Below, in pieces: positions 49,716 through 59,900 of a DNA stretch of 64,000 bases (the stretch's first letter is position 1; each line of letters opens with the position of its first letter). This DNA is from Actinomadura rayongensis (GTDB lineage Bacteria; Actinomycetota; Actinomycetes; Streptosporangiales; Streptosporangiaceae), in contig NZ_WUTW01000001.1 of NCBI RefSeq assembly GCF_009831215.1, positions 744,001 to 808,000 of the forward strand, in the 5' to 3' direction. Below the pieces are notes generated by a model. It saw nothing but the letters and a program-made list of their open reading frames with translations, had not been told where the DNA came from and searched no databases. Both the position numbers and the translations under genes were made by a program.

Positions 49716-52700
49716 CCGCGTACCTCCATGCCCGTTTCGTCGGTGATGCCCGCGCGCTCGCGGTAGTCGGCGAGGAAGCGCGGGACGGCCGGGCCGCGCG
49801 GGCGGCGTCCCGGACGGATGTCGGCGCTCAATGCCTTCACCTCTTGGATGTGAACGTTGGGATCCAGCGCGATGGATGACAGGTCGTTGGCCGAGTCGCC
49901 CGTCGTATAACCGTTCGGACCCCAGTGATACGGGACGCCGATCTGGTGCACGACCTTGTCCCCGATCCGCAGCGGCGTCATCCGTTCGGTGACGAGCACC
50001 TTGGCCTCCACGACGCCGCGCGCCGTGACCAGGTGCGCCCATCCGTTGTGGGCGAGGCCGCGTTCTTCGGCCAGCTCGGGGGAGACCTCGCAGAAGAACG
50101 CGGGCTGGAGTTCGGCCAGATACGGGGACCAGCGCGACATCCCGCCCGCCGTGAAGTGCTCGGTGAGGCGGTAGGTCGTCATGACGTACGGGAACACGTC
50201 CGCGCCCGGCTCGTCGCCGCTCGGGTGGTAGCGGTTGTCCGGCCGGGAGAACACCTGCCGGACCGGGCTGCGCTGCTGGTTCGGGTACAGCGGGTTGGGG
50301 ATCGGCGAGTCCTGCGGTTCGTAGTGCGTCGGCATCGGGCCGTCCACCAGGCCCGCGGGGACGTAGAGCCAGCCCTTCCCGTCGGCCTGCATGATGAACG
50401 GGTCGACCCCGGAGATCGCGTCGACGCCCTGCGCGTCCTTCGGCGGACGGTAGGACGGGTCCCGGTCGGGGACGAAGTCGGGAACGTCGTGGCCCGTCCA
50501 TTTCTTCTTCCCGGCGTCCCACCAGATCAGGGCCTTGCGGTCGCTCCACGGCTCGCCGTCCGGCGCGGCGGACGCGCGGTTGTACAGGATGCGGCGGTTC
50601 AGCGGCCACGCCCACGCCCACTCGTGCGCCGTCCAGTCCTGCTCGGTGTGCGGCGTGCGGCGCGCGGCCTGGTTGACGCCGTCGGCGTAGACGCCGCTGT
50701 AGATCCAGCAGCCGCAGGCGGTCGAGCCGTCGTCCTTCAGCTCCAGGTAGCCCGACAGCGGACGGCCGCCCACGTGCCTGCCGCTGATCTCGGCGAGGAC
50801 GGCCTCGGCGTTCGGTTCCGCGATCGTCCCTTCGGTCGGGTAGTCCCAGGTGAGGTCCTGGAGCGGCCTGTCCCGCCGGTCGGTGGACGTCGCGACGCGC
50901 TCGCGCAGCCTTTTCCCGAGGTGGTACATGAACCACAGGTCGCTGCGCGCGTCGCCCTTCGGCTCGACGGCCTGGAAATGCCACTGGAGCCAGCGGTTGG
51001 TGTTGGTGAACGAGCCCGCCTTCTCGGTGTGGGCGGCGGCGGGGAAGAAGAACACCTCGGTCGCGATGTCCTCGGTGCGCAGTTCCCCGGTCTCGATCTC
51101 GGGGCCGTCCTTCCACCACGTCGCGGACTCGATGAGCGAGAAGTCCCGCACGACGAGCCAGTCGAGGTTCGCCATCGCGAGGCGCTGCATCCGCCCGTTC
51201 GCCGACCCGACCGCCGGGTTCTCGCCGAGCAGGAAATAGCCCTTGCAGACGCCGTCCAGCTGCGCCATGACGGTCTCGTACGTGCTGTGCGAGCCGGTCA
51301 GGCGCGGGATGTGGCCGAAGAGGTAGTCGTTCTCCTCGGTGGCGTTCTCCCCGAAATACGCCTTGAGCAGGCTCACCACGTAGGCGCGCATGTTCGACCA
51401 GTAGCCGTGCTCGGTCTTGGTGGCCTGGACGAAATCGTCCAGCGTCTCGTGGGAATGGGCGTGCGGCATCGGGATGTAGCCGGGCAGCAGGTTGAACAGC
51501 GTCGGGATGTCGCTGGACCCCTGGATCGAGGCGTGCCCCCGCAGCGCCTGGATCCCGCCGCCCGGACGGCCGATGTTGCCGAGCAGGAGCTGCAGCACGG
51601 ACGCCGCCCGGATGAACTGCGCGCCGGTGCTGTGCTGCGTCCAGCCGACGGCGTAGACGAACGCGCTCGTCCGGTCGCGTCCGGAGTTCTCGACCAGCGC
51701 CCGGCACACTTCCAGGAACGTGTCGCGCGGGATTCCGCAGGTCTTCTCCACCATCTCCGGCGTGTACCGGGCGTAATGGCGCTTGAGGACCTGGAAGACG
51801 CAGCGCGGGTGCTCCAGCGTCGGGTCGCGGCGCGGTTCCCCGGTGATCGCCGCGCCGCCCGAGCCGTGCGATTCCGCGCTGCCCGCCGGGGCGGCGGGGC
51901 CGCCGCGTTTGACGCGTTCCCGGTACAGCTCGTCGCGCTCCCCGGACGCGGCCTGCACCTGGCCGCCCTCGTACTGCCAGGTCGTCACGTCGTAATGGCG
52001 TTTCTCCTCGTCCAGGCCGGAGAAGACGCCGTCGAGATCCTCGGTGTCGCGGAAGTCCTCGCCGACGATCGTGCTGGCGTTGGTGTACTCCAGGACGTAG
52101 TCGCGGAAGTCCGCGCCGTTCTGGAGGACGTGGTTGATGAGGCCGCCGAGGAACGCGATGTCGGTGCCCGCGCGCAGGGGAACGTGCAGGTCGGCGAGGG
52201 CGCTCGTCCGCGTGAACCGGGGGTCGACGTGGATGACCTCCGCCCCGCGCGCCTTGGCCTCCATGACCCACTGGAAGCCGACCGGATGGCACTCGGCGAA
52301 ATTCGATCCCTCGATGACGATGCAGTCGGAGTTCTGGAGATCCTGCATGAACGTCGTCGCGCCGCCGCGCCCGAAGGACGTGCCGAGCCCCGCGACCGTC
52401 GAGCTGTGGCACACCCGCGCCTGGTTCTCGATCTGGACGATCCCGAGCGCGGTGAACAGCTTCTTGATGAGGTAGTTCTCTTCGTTGTCCAGCGTCGCGC
52501 CGCCGAGGCTGGCGATGCCGAGCGTGCGGTTCACGGCCGTGCCGTCGACCTCGTCCTGCCATCCTTCGCGGCGCGTTTTCAGGACGCGGTCCACGACCAT
52601 GTCCAGCGCCGTGTCCAGGTCCAGCCGCTCCCATTCCGTGCCGTGCGGACGGCGGTAGAGGACCTCGTGGCGGCGGGCGTCGCCGGTCGTCAACTGCAGC

Positions 52701-52975
52701 GACGCCGAGCCTTTCGGGCACAGCCGGCCCCGGCTCACCGGGGAGTCGGGATCGCCCTCGATCTGAACGACGCGGTCGTCCTTCACATAGACGTTCTGCG
52801 CGCAGCCGACCGCGCAATAGGGGCAGACGGACTTCACGACCTTGTCGGCCGTGTCGGTCCGCGGTTTCAGGTTCTTCGTGGTCGGGGACATCGCGGCGGC
52901 GCCCCGGCCGAGCGGGTCGTCACCGGTGATCTGCCGGTAGACCGGCCAGTCCCGGATCCATGTGCGCACACCCAT
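49712..52975 (-). CDS. fdhA: Formate dehydrogenase molybdopterin (alpha) subunit, Cys type
   Basis: 1087 residues, FDH-N/FDH-O class. The N-terminal 4Fe-4S ligands are Cys51, 54, 58 and 86. The active site is Cys189-His190 in NQARVCHSSTVAGL where E. coli FdnG has selenocysteine, and no in-frame TGA is used. Later GSNFAECHPVGFQW and HVDPRFTRTSA match the family. No twin-arginine signal, so the active site probably faces the cytoplasm. The ATG immediately follows the stop of the oxidase gene. Confidence 0.94.
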   Translation of the reverse strand: MGVRTWIRDWPVYRQITGDDPLGRGAAAMSPTTKNLKPRTDTADKVVKSVCPYCAVGCAQNVYVKDDRVVQIEGDPDSPVSRGRLCPKGSASLQLTTGDARRHEVLYRRPHGTEWERLDLDTALDMVVDRVLKTRREGWQDEVDGTAVNRTLGIASLGGATLDNEENYLIKKLFTALGIVQIENQARVCHSSTVAGLGTSFGRGGATTFMQDLQNSDCIVIEGSNFAECHPVGFQWVMEAKARGAEVIHVDPRFTRTSALADLHVPLRAGTDIAFLGGLINHVLQNGADFRDYVLEYTNASTIVGEDFRDTEDLDGVFSGLDEEKRHYDVTTWQYEGGQVQAASGERDELYRERVKRGGPAAPAGSAESHGSGGAAITGEPRRDPTLEHPRCVFQVLKRHYARYTPEMVEKTCGIPRDTFLEVCRALVENSGRDRTSAFVYAVGWTQHSTGAQFIRAASVLQLLLGNIGRPGGGIQALRGHASIQGSSDIPTLFNLLPGYIPMPHAHSHETLDDFVQATKTEHGYWSNMRAYVVSLLKAYFGENATEENDYLFGHIPRLTGSHSTYETVMAQLDGVCKGYFLLGENPAVGSANGRMQRLAMANLDWLVVRDFSLIESATWWKDGPEIETGELRTEDIATEVFFFPAAAHTEKAGSFTNTNRWLQWHFQAVEPKGDARSDLWFMYHLGKRLRERVATSTDRRDRPLQDLTWDYPTEGTIAEPNAEAVLAEISGRHVGGRPLSGYLELKDDGSTACGCWIYSGVYADGVNQAARRTPHTEQDWTAHEWAWAWPLNRRILYNRASAAPDGEPWSDRKALIWWDAGKKKWTGHDVPDFVPDRDPSYRPPKDAQGVDAISGVDPFIMQADGKGWLYVPAGLVDGPMPTHYEPQDSPIPNPLYPNQQRSPVRQVFSRPDNRYHPSGDEPGADVFPYVMTTYRLTEHFTAGGMSRWSPYLAELQPAFFCEVSPELAEERGLAHNGWAHLVTARGVVEAKVLVTERMTPLRIGDKVVHQIGVPYHWGPNGYTTGDSANDLSSIALDPNVHIQEVKALSADIRPGRRPRGPAVPRFLADYRERAGITDETGMEVRG

Positions 52976-54637
52976 TCAGTGACCTTTCTCGTCCGGCGCG
53001 TACTGGGGCCAGTGGAGGTCGAACGCCGGACGGACCGAGCGGATCCGCGGCAGTTCGGTGAAGTTGTGCCGGGGCGGCGGGCACGTCGTCGCCCATTCCA
53101 GGGAGCCCCCGGTGCCCCACGGGTCGTCCACGGCGACCTTTCCGGCCCGGCGGTGGGTGCTGAGGACGTTCCACAGGAACGCGAACGTGGAGGCGCCGAG
53201 CACGAACGACCCGACGGACGAGATGAAGTTCAGCGTCGTGAACTGGTCGGCGTAGTCCGCGTACCGGCGCGGCATCCCCTCGGCGCCCAGCCAGTGCTGG
53301 ACGAGGAACGTCGTGTGGAAGCCCGCGAACAGCGTCCAGAAGTGGATGCGTCCCCAGGTGTTGTTCAGCTTCTTCCCGGTCATCTTCGGCCACCAGAAGT
53401 AGAAGCCGCCGAACATCGCGAACACGACCGTCCCGAACAGGACGTAGTGGAAGTGCGCGACGACGAAGTAGGAGTCGGTGACCTGGAAGTCCAGCGGGGG
53501 AGAGGCGAGGATCACGCCGGTCAGCCCGCCGAACAGGAACGTCACGAGGAACCCGACGGCGAACAGCATCGGCGGCTCGAACGTGAGCTGGCCCCGCCAC
53601 ATCGTCCCGACCCAGTTGAAGAACTTGATGCCGGTCGGGATCGCGATGAGGAACGACATGAACGAGAAGAACGGCAGCACGACGCGTCCGGTGGCGAACA
53701 TGTGGTGCGCCCAGACCGTCATCGACAGCCCGGTGATGGAGATCGTCGCCATCACCATCCCGATATAGCCGAACAGCGGTTTCCTGGAGAACACCGGGAT
53801 GATCTCGGTGACGATCCCGAAGAACGGCAGCGCGACGATGTAGACCTCGGGATGGCCGAAGAACCAGAACAGGTGCTGCCACATCAGCGCCCCGCCGTGG
53901 CTCGCGTCGTAGACGTGCATCCCGAGCCGCCGGTCGCCCTCCAGCGCGAGCAGCGCGGCCGTCAGCACCGGGAACGCGATCATCGCCATCAGGCTGGTGA
54001 GCAGCGCGTTCCAGGTGAAGATCGGCATCCGGAACATCGTCATGCCGGGGGCGCGCATCACGGCGATCGTGGTCGTGAGGTTGACGGCCGTGAGCGTCGT
54101 GCTGAGGCCCGAGAGCACCAGTCCCATCGCCCACAGGTCGCCGCCGTGGCCGGGCGAATACGTCACGTCCGAAAGGGGCGTGTAGGCGAACCAGCCGAAC
54201 GCGGCCGGGCCGTCCGGGGTGAAGAAGCCGCCGAGCACCATCAGCGCGCCGAACAGGTACAGGTAATAGCTGACGGCGTTGAGACGCGGGAACGCCACGT
54301 CCGGCGCGCCGATCTGGAGCGGGACGATGACGTTCGCGAAACCGGAGAACAGCGGCGTCGCGAACAGCAGCAGCATGATCGTGCCGTGCATCGTGAAAAG
54401 CTGGTTGTACTCCTGGTTCGAGACGATTTGCAGCCCGGGCTTCAGCAGTTCCGCGCGCATGAACATCGCCATCACGCCGGCGATGAGGAACATGGTGAAC
54501 GACGTCGTCAGGTACAGGTAGCCGACGACCTTGTGGTCGGTCGTGGCGAGAATGTCGCCGATCCGCGTGCCCATGCGGTGGCGGGCGAGGGCGTCCTCGG
54601 CGGTGGTGTCGGGCCTCGGGTCGTCGATCGCGGTCAT
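52976..54637 (-). CDS. ctaD: Cytochrome c oxidase subunit I
   Basis: 553 residues with 12 helices. Heme-copper signatures: [34 protein letters not shown] (copper ligand His and cross-linked Tyr), HHMFATGR (copper His pair) and HFHYVLFG (heme ligands). Subunits II-IV are not encoded here, so it must borrow them from the housekeeping oxidase or work in another complex. Overlaps the cytochrome b gene by 4 bp; formate dehydrogenase follows directly. Confidence 0.95.
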   Translation of the reverse strand: MTAIDDPRPDTTAEDALARHRMGTRIGDILATTDHKVVGYLYLTTSFTMFLIAGVMAMFMRAELLKPGLQIVSNQEYNQLFTMHGTIMLLLFATPLFSGFANVIVPLQIGAPDVAFPRLNAVSYYLYLFGALMVLGGFFTPDGPAAFGWFAYTPLSDVTYSPGHGGDLWAMGLVLSGLSTTLTAVNLTTTIAVMRAPGMTMFRMPIFTWNALLTSLMAMIAFPVLTAALLALEGDRRLGMHVYDASHGGALMWQHLFWFFGHPEVYIVALPFFGIVTEIIPVFSRKPLFGYIGMVMATISITGLSMTVWAHHMFATGRVVLPFFSFMSFLIAIPTGIKFFNWVGTMWRGQLTFEPPMLFAVGFLVTFLFGGLTGVILASPPLDFQVTDSYFVVAHFHYVLFGTVVFAMFGGFYFWWPKMTGKKLNNTWGRIHFWTLFAGFHTTFLVQHWLGAEGMPRRYADYADQFTTLNFISSVGSFVLGASTFAFLWNVLSTHRRAGKVAVDDPWGTGGSLEWATTCPPPRHNFTELPRIRSVRPAFDLHWPQYAPDEKGH

Positions 54638-56229
54638 GAGCCGTCCGTCCGCCCGTCGTGGTCGCCCTGGCCGCCGCCGGCGACCTCGCTGTTGTAGTCC
54701 AGGTAGAAGCGGTTCGCGCGGGTGCGGAGCTGCGCCTTGATCCGTCCGGGCGTCGGCAGCGGGACGAGGTGGTGCGGGCGCTCGGCGACCAGCTCGCGCG
54801 GCTGCCGGACGCCCGTCAGTGCCCGCTCATCGGGCGACGCCGGTTCATGTTCCTCGTGGTAGCCGCCGCGCGGGCTGACCCAGACGCGTCCGCTCTCGAC
54901 GCCCGACCGCGCGATCTCGGCGTCCCGGCGCTGGAGGCTCAGGCAGATCCGCCGCGTGACGACGAACGCGAGCGCGGGGAACACGAAGAAGCCGCAGCGG
55001 AAGAACCACGTCGTGTCCTCCAGCGGGATCCCGAACGTGTACGCGAGGACGTCGTTGCCGCCCGCCGCCCACAGGTTGCCGTACCAGGCGATGACGGCCG
55101 CGCCGATGGCCGTCCGGGTCGCGGCGTTGCGCGGACGGTCCAGCAGGTGGTGGTAGCGGGCGTCGCCGGTGGCCCAGCGCTCGAAGAACGGGTAGAGCGC
55201 GATGAGCGTCAGGAACACGCCGGGCAGCACGACGGCCGGGACGAAAATGTTCCACGAGATCGTGTGACCCCACAGCGTCGTGCTGAGGCGCGGGGTGATG
55301 CGCAGCGCGCCCTCCAGGAACCCGACGTACCAGTCGGGCTGCGCGGCGGTGGAGTCCTGGCTCGGGTCGTACGGCCCGTACAGCCACACCGGGTTGATCT
55401 GGAACAGCGTCGCGAGCAGCGCGAGGACGCCGAACGTGAACAGGAAGTAGGCGGCGCTCTGCGCGGCGAAGTGCGGGAACGTCGGCTCGCCGTCCACCTT
55501 GCCCTCGACGCGGCCCTTGCCCGGCCACTGCGTGTGGGTCTGGTGCCACAGGATCATCAGGTGCGCGGTGACCAGCGCGAGGATCAGGCCGGGGACGAGC
55601 TGGATGTGCAGCGCGAACAGACGCGGGATGATGTCCTCGCCGGGGAACTGGCCGCCGAAGACGAAGAACGCCAGGTACGTCCCGACGACCGGGATGGACA
55701 GGACGATGCCGTCCATCGTCCGCAGGCCCGTCCCCGACAGCAGGTCGTCGGGCAGCGAGTAGCCCGCGAAGCCCTCCGCGAGCGCCAGCGTGAACAGCGT
55801 GACGCCGATCAGCCAGTTGATCTCGCGCGGCTTGCGGAACGCGCCGGTGAAGAAGATCCGCAGCAGGTGCGCGCAGATCGCCGCGACGAACACCACCGCC
55901 GCCCAGTGGTGGATCTGGCGCATCAGCAGGCCGCCGCGCACGTCGAACGAGACGTGCAGCGTGGACGCGTACGCCTCGCTCATCGTGATGCCGCGCAGCG
56001 CCGTGTACGAGCCGTCGTAGACGACCTCGGCGTTCGTCGGCCGGAAGAAGAAGGTGAGGAACGTCCCGGTCAGCAGCAGGACCACGAACGCGTACAGGGC
56101 GATCTCGCCGAGCAGGAACGACCAGTGCTTGGGGAAGACCTTGCGGAGGTTGGTCGCGGCGAAGCGGGCCGCGCCGAGGCGGTCGTCCAGCGCCCGCGCC
56201 GTGCCGGCCGCCAGCCATCCGCCGCTCAC
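54634..56229 (-). CDS. qcrB: Cytochrome bc complex cytochrome b subunit
   Basis: 531 residues with the actinobacterial extended C-terminus. Heme ligands lie in [20 protein letters not shown] and [19 protein letters not shown]; the quinol loop PEWY is PDWY, as usual in actinomycetes. qcrA (Rieske) and qcrC are absent, so this is a second, partial bc gene. First gene of the five-gene formate/oxidase operon. Divergent from a Cys-rich metal-binding protein. Confidence 0.94.
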   Translation of the reverse strand: MSGGWLAAGTARALDDRLGAARFAATNLRKVFPKHWSFLLGEIALYAFVVLLLTGTFLTFFFRPTNAEVVYDGSYTALRGITMSEAYASTLHVSFDVRGGLLMRQIHHWAAVVFVAAICAHLLRIFFTGAFRKPREINWLIGVTLFTLALAEGFAGYSLPDDLLSGTGLRTMDGIVLSIPVVGTYLAFFVFGGQFPGEDIIPRLFALHIQLVPGLILALVTAHLMILWHQTHTQWPGKGRVEGKVDGEPTFPHFAAQSAAYFLFTFGVLALLATLFQINPVWLYGPYDPSQDSTAAQPDWYVGFLEGALRITPRLSTTLWGHTISWNIFVPAVVLPGVFLTLIALYPFFERWATGDARYHHLLDRPRNAATRTAIGAAVIAWYGNLWAAGGNDVLAYTFGIPLEDTTWFFRCGFFVFPALAFVVTRRICLSLQRRDAEIARSGVESGRVWVSPRGGYHEEHEPASPDERALTGVRQPRELVAERPHHLVPLPTPGRIKAQLRTRANRFYLDYNSEVAGGGQGDHDGRTDGS

Positions 56230-56489
56230 CGCCGCGCCACCGCGCGGGGAACGCCTGCGGGCATTCCGGTCTCCCTCCCTGGCCCCGGGGACGTCTCACC
56301 CGCTGCTGTGCACCGAAACGCGCCGACTGGCCGATGCGGGCCGTTCGAGGGGTGAATGCCCAGCTCAGAGGCCGTCAACCGAATGCCGGTTCAAAGATCG
56401 TCCAGGGTCGGGACGGGTCGCCGTTAGTCCGCGCGCGGCCGGGTAGGGGCCGCGCGATCCTGTCCGGCACGGACCTTGAGGAGGAGACC

Positions 56490-56891
56490 ATGCCGGTTCG
56501 CGAGATGATCGACGACTACCCGGCCGCCGTCCACATCGACCGCGCGGCGCTCGCCGCGACGGTGGAACTGCTGGGCGAGTGCGCCCAGGCGTGCACGGCG
56601 TGCGCGGACGCCTGCCTGGCCGAGGACAGCGTCCTGGACCTGACGGTGTGCATCCGCTCCAACCTGGACTGCGCGGACATCTGCGAGGTCACCGCGCGCA
56701 TCCTGTCGCGGAACACCGGCTACGACTCCAACGTCACGCGCGTGCAGCTCATGGCATGCGTCCAGGCGTGCATCGCGGCCCGCGACGAGTGCGACCAGCA
56801 CGCCGCGATGCACGAGCACTGCCGCGTCTGCGCCGACGTCTGCCGCAAGTGCGTGACGGCGTGCCAGTCCCTCATCGACAAGGTCGACTGA
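56490..56891 (+). CDS. Four-helix-bundle Cys-rich (DUF326) copper-binding protein
   Basis: 133 residues with 15 Cys arranged as CxxxCxxCxxxC and similar pairs facing into a helical bundle (ECAQACTACADAC, CRVCADVCRKCVTAC). The DUF326/Csp family stores or detoxifies copper in bacteria. Start ATG with GAGGAGGAG upstream. Divergent from the cytochrome operon, whose oxidase needs copper, which suggests a link. Confidence 0.85.
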   Translation: MPVREMIDDYPAAVHIDRAALAATVELLGECAQACTACADACLAEDSVLDLTVCIRSNLDCADICEVTARILSRNTGYDSNVTRVQLMACVQACIAARDECDQHAAMHEHCRVCADVCRKCVTACQSLIDKVD

Positions 56892-56894
56892 CCG

Positions 56895-57248
56895 TCAGGC
56901 GTCCAGCCGGGCGGAGAGGCGCTTGGGGGCCACCAGGCGGTAGCTGTCCTCGATGAGTTCGGCCAGTTCGTCCCAGTCCTGCGGGACGTCCAGGGCGACG
57001 CCGATCCAGCCCTTCGGGCCGACGTAGGGCGGGACGTGGAAGCGGGTCGGGTCCTCGTTCACCAGGGCCTGCTGGACGCCGGGGCCCGCCTTCAGGGTGA
57101 GGCGGGTGCCGTCCTCGCTGGTCATCGCGAAGAGTTTGTCGCGCACGCGGAAGGACGGCGCGGTGTGGCCGCCGAAGGGCTTCTCCTCCGCCTCGGGCAG
57201 GGCCAGGCAGATGTCGCGGAGGGTCGCGAAGACGTCGCTCTCGTCCAT
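56895..57248 (-). CDS. MmcQ/YjbR family protein
   Basis: 117 residues. The pattern SDVFATLRDICLALPEAEEK, SFRVRDKLFAM and YVGPKGWIGVALD fits the MmcQ/YjbR DNA-binding-like fold. A single-domain cytosolic protein found widely; function unknown. Ends 4 bp from the DUF326 gene, tail-to-tail. Confidence 0.88.
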   Translation of the reverse strand: MDESDVFATLRDICLALPEAEEKPFGGHTAPSFRVRDKLFAMTSEDGTRLTLKAGPGVQQALVNEDPTRFHVPPYVGPKGWIGVALDVPQDWDELAELIEDSYRLVAPKRLSARLDA

Positions 57249-57416
57249 GTCCCGCACTCTACGAGGCGCCGGTGACAGAACCGGGCCGATGGGGCCGGTT
57301 ACGGGTTGCGAGCCTGTCAGATACATGGGGTTACCCAGAGCAATCTGTGGTCGTGTGATTACAGTGCGTCTCAGGCGGTCGTGATCACGACCGTCGGACG
57401 AACGGGGAGGCACAGC

Positions 57417-57863
57417 ATGCGACACATGATCACCAAGCTCGGGGCCCTCGGGGCGCTGGCCGCGCTCGCCGTGACGGGGGCGCCCGCCGCGCAGGCCGCG
57501 CAGCACCGCGCGGAGGGCGTCGCGTACTTCGAGTTCACCGACCACACGCGGGAGACGGGAGTCGTCGAGCTGACCGACCCCGGACAGATCGCCCACGCCC
57601 GCGCCCTGCTGGCGGGGGAGACGACCGACCAGCCGCACCTCATGGGACGGATCGTCAAGCGGTCCACGCCGTACAACCCGCGCTGGAGCTTCCACTACGA
57701 CCCGGCGACGGTCCGGTTCTTCAACGTGGCGATCGAGGTCTGCGACGCCCCGATGCCCTACGTCGAGGACCACCTGGACGAGGCGGGCGGCGCGTTCCTG
57801 CCCGGCGCCTTCTGGTGCCCGTGGACATCGCGGCTCGTCAAGGAGGTGACACCCCGGGCGTGA
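57417..57863 (+). CDS. Secreted BP74-like protein
   Basis: 148 residues with a signal peptide (TKLGALGALAALAVTGAPAA, cut near AQAA). The mature part, with VAYFEFTD, VELTDPGQIAHARALL, GRIVKRSTPYNPRWSFHYDP, FFNVAIEVCDA and FWCPWTSRLV, matches the BP74 N-terminal domain known from Dictyostelium and present in many actinomycetes. Function unknown; two Cys may form a disulfide. GGGGAGG six bases upstream fixes the start. Confidence 0.78.
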   Translation: MRHMITKLGALGALAALAVTGAPAAQAAQHRAEGVAYFEFTDHTRETGVVELTDPGQIAHARALLAGETTDQPHLMGRIVKRSTPYNPRWSFHYDPATVRFFNVAIEVCDAPMPYVEDHLDEAGGAFLPGAFWCPWTSRLVKEVTPRA

Positions 57864-57868
57864 CGGCG

Positions 57869-57908
57869 CGCGAGCCCCTCGTCCGGTCTCCGGTACGGGG
57901 GGCTCGCG
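57869..57908 (+). terminator. Hairpin after the BP74-like gene
   Basis: CGCGAGCCCC and GGGGCTCGCG arms (57869-57878, 57899-57908) with a 20-base loop, just before the histidine kinase gene. Confidence 0.6.
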
Positions 57909-57922
57909 GGTACCTTTCCAGT

Positions 57923-59119
57923 ATGTCCGTGCCTGGGGTGGTGGAGCCGTCCGGGCTGCTCCGGCTGAAGGCGGCGCTGCGGGCGCGTCCGCTGGCGGCC
58001 GACGCGCTGCTCGCCGGGGCGGTCCTCGCGCTGACGCTCGTCCGGCCCCTCGTCATGCCCGAGGCGGGCAGGCTGACCGTGCACGGCGTGCTGCTCGGCA
58101 CGGTGATCTGCGCGGCGCTGGTCGTGCGGCGCGTGTGGCCGGTGCTGACGCTCGCCGTCACGACGTCCGGCATGGCCTGCTACCTGGCCAACGGCGGCCT
58201 CAAGAGCCCGCTCATGGTCACGACGATGATCGCGCTCTACACGATCGCGCTCTACCGGGGACGGCGGGCCGGGTGCATCGCGGCGGCGGCCGTGTCCGCC
58301 GTGCTCGCCGGGACGAGCGCGATCTTCGGCAACCCGTGGTGGCTCGGCCCGGAGATCCTCGCGCTGCTCGCCCAGAGCGCGCTGGCCGCCGCGATCGGCG
58401 ACGCCGTCCGGCACGGCCGCGCGTACGTCGGCGCGATCAAGGAGCGGGCGCGGCGCGCGGAGGAGACGCGCGAGGAGGAGGCGCGGCGGCGGGTCATCGA
58501 CGAGCGGCTGCGCATCGCCCGCGAGCTGCACGACGTCCTCGCCCACCACGTGTCGCTGATCAACGTGCAGGCCGGGGTCGCCGCGCACGTCCTGGAGAGC
58601 GACCCGGCGCAGGCCCGCGAGTCGCTGGCGCACATCCGGCGGGCCGCGCGCGCGTCGCTGGACGAGGTCCGCGCCACGATCGGCCTGCTCCGCCAGCCCG
58701 ACACCGCCGAGGCCCCGGACGCGCCCGAGGAGCCGTCGCCCGGCCTCGCGCGGCTGCCCGACCTCGTCGCGAGCTTCACCGCCGCCGGGATGGTCGTGGA
58801 CCAGAGCGTCACCGGCGTGCCCGCCGACCTGCCGTCGGCGGTGGACCTGACGGCGTTCCGGATCGTCCAGGAGGCGCTGACGAACGTGGGCAAGCACGCC
58901 GCCCGGCCGTACGCGGACCTGCGGCTCGACTACCGGACGGACGAACTCCGCCTCACCGTCACCAGCCCGTCCGAGCCGGGAGAACCGGGCGAGCCGGGCC
59001 ACGGCATGGTCGGGATGCGCGAGCGCGCCCACGCCCTCGGCGGGACGTTCTCCGCCGGGCGCGCGGCGGGCCGGTTCCGGGTCGCCGCGACGCTGCCGCA
59101 CCCCGGGAGCGGCCGGTGA
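57923..59119 (+). CDS. NarL-type sensor histidine kinase
   Basis: 398 residues. Four to five N-terminal membrane helices (about 27-160) without a large sensor loop, then a HisKA_3 dimerisation domain with His203 in RELHDVLAHHVSL and a HATPase domain (FRIVQEALTNVGKHA, GMVGMRERAHALGG). It phosphorylates the response regulator encoded next (GTGA overlap). Signal unknown, perhaps membrane or envelope stress given the transporter downstream. Confidence 0.92.
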   Translation: MSVPGVVEPSGLLRLKAALRARPLAADALLAGAVLALTLVRPLVMPEAGRLTVHGVLLGTVICAALVVRRVWPVLTLAVTTSGMACYLANGGLKSPLMVTTMIALYTIALYRGRRAGCIAAAAVSAVLAGTSAIFGNPWWLGPEILALLAQSALAAAIGDAVRHGRAYVGAIKERARRAEETREEEARRRVIDERLRIARELHDVLAHHVSLINVQAGVAAHVLESDPAQARESLAHIRRAARASLDEVRATIGLLRQPDTAEAPDAPEEPSPGLARLPDLVASFTAAGMVVDQSVTGVPADLPSAVDLTAFRIVQEALTNVGKHAARPYADLRLDYRTDELRLTVTSPSEPGEPGEPGHGMVGMRERAHALGGTFSAGRAAGRFRVAATLPHPGSGR

Positions 59120-59784
59120 CCGTCCGCGTCCTGCTGGCCGACGACCAGGCGCTCGTCCGGGCGGGCTTCCGCGTCCTCGTGGACTCCGCGCCGGACCTGG
59201 AGGTCGTCGGGGAGGCGGCGGACGGGCTGGCGGCCGTCGACCTCGCCCGGGACGCCGACGTCGTGCTGATGGACGTCCGCATGCCCGGCGCCGACGGCAT
59301 CACCGCGACCCGCCGCATCACGACCGCGTTCCCCCGCGTCCGCGTCCTGGTCCTCACGACCTTCGAGATCGACGAGTACGTGTTCGCCGCGCTGCGCTCG
59401 GGCGCCAGCGGGTTCCTCGGCAAGGGCGTCGAGCCCGTCGAGCTCCAGCAGGCGATCCGGCTGGTGGCGCGCGGCGACTCGCTGCTGTCCCCGGCCGCGA
59501 CCCGCGCGCTGATCGGCCGGTTCCTGCGCGGCCCGGCCGAGGACGGCGCGGCGGCCGGAAAGCGGCTCGGCGCGCTCACCGACCGGGAGCGGGAGATCCT
59601 CGTGCTCGTCGCGGCGGGCCTGTCCAACGACGACATCGCCGGACGGCTCGGGATCAGCCCGGCCACCGCCAAGACCCACGTCAACCGGACGCAGACCAAG
59701 CTCGGCGCGCACGACCGGGCGCAGCTCGTGATGATCGCCTACGAGACGGGGCTCGTCCGGCCCGGTTCCGTCCCTCCGGCGTAG
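59116..59784 (+). CDS. NarL/LuxR-type response regulator
   Basis: 222 residues. Receiver domain with the acidic pair Asp9-Asp10, phospho-acceptor Asp53 (VLMDVRMPGADG) and Lys in GFLGKGV; LuxR-type helix-turn-helix at the C-terminus (LTDREREILVLVAAGLSNDD, SPATAKTHVNRTQTKLG). GTG start. Pairs with the kinase upstream and probably controls the MMPL gene 116 bp downstream. Confidence 0.93.
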   Translation: MTVRVLLADDQALVRAGFRVLVDSAPDLEVVGEAADGLAAVDLARDADVVLMDVRMPGADGITATRRITTAFPRVRVLVLTTFEIDEYVFAALRSGASGFLGKGVEPVELQQAIRLVARGDSLLSPAATRALIGRFLRGPAEDGAAAGKRLGALTDREREILVLVAAGLSNDDIAGRLGISPATAKTHVNRTQTKLGAHDRAQLVMIAYETGLVRPGSVPPA

Positions 59785-59900
59785 GCGGCTACCGCGCTCG
59801 CGGTAGTGCGAAGACCGTGCGTCAGGTGGACCGTTCGCCCCTGTACGTCCCCCGAAGCTGGAAGGGAACTCCCGCATGTCCTGACAAAGGAGACGCCTTC

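Noticed and set aside
52407..52411. A selenocysteine site in formate dehydrogenase.
   Set aside because: The active-site codon encodes Cys (residue 189), not TGA.
49925..54697. A 1590-codon open frame antisense to the formate dehydrogenase/oxidase genes.
   Set aside because: It is a GC-bias shadow: Arg/Asp/Val/Gly-rich, no domain, and it lies fully opposite two certain genes.
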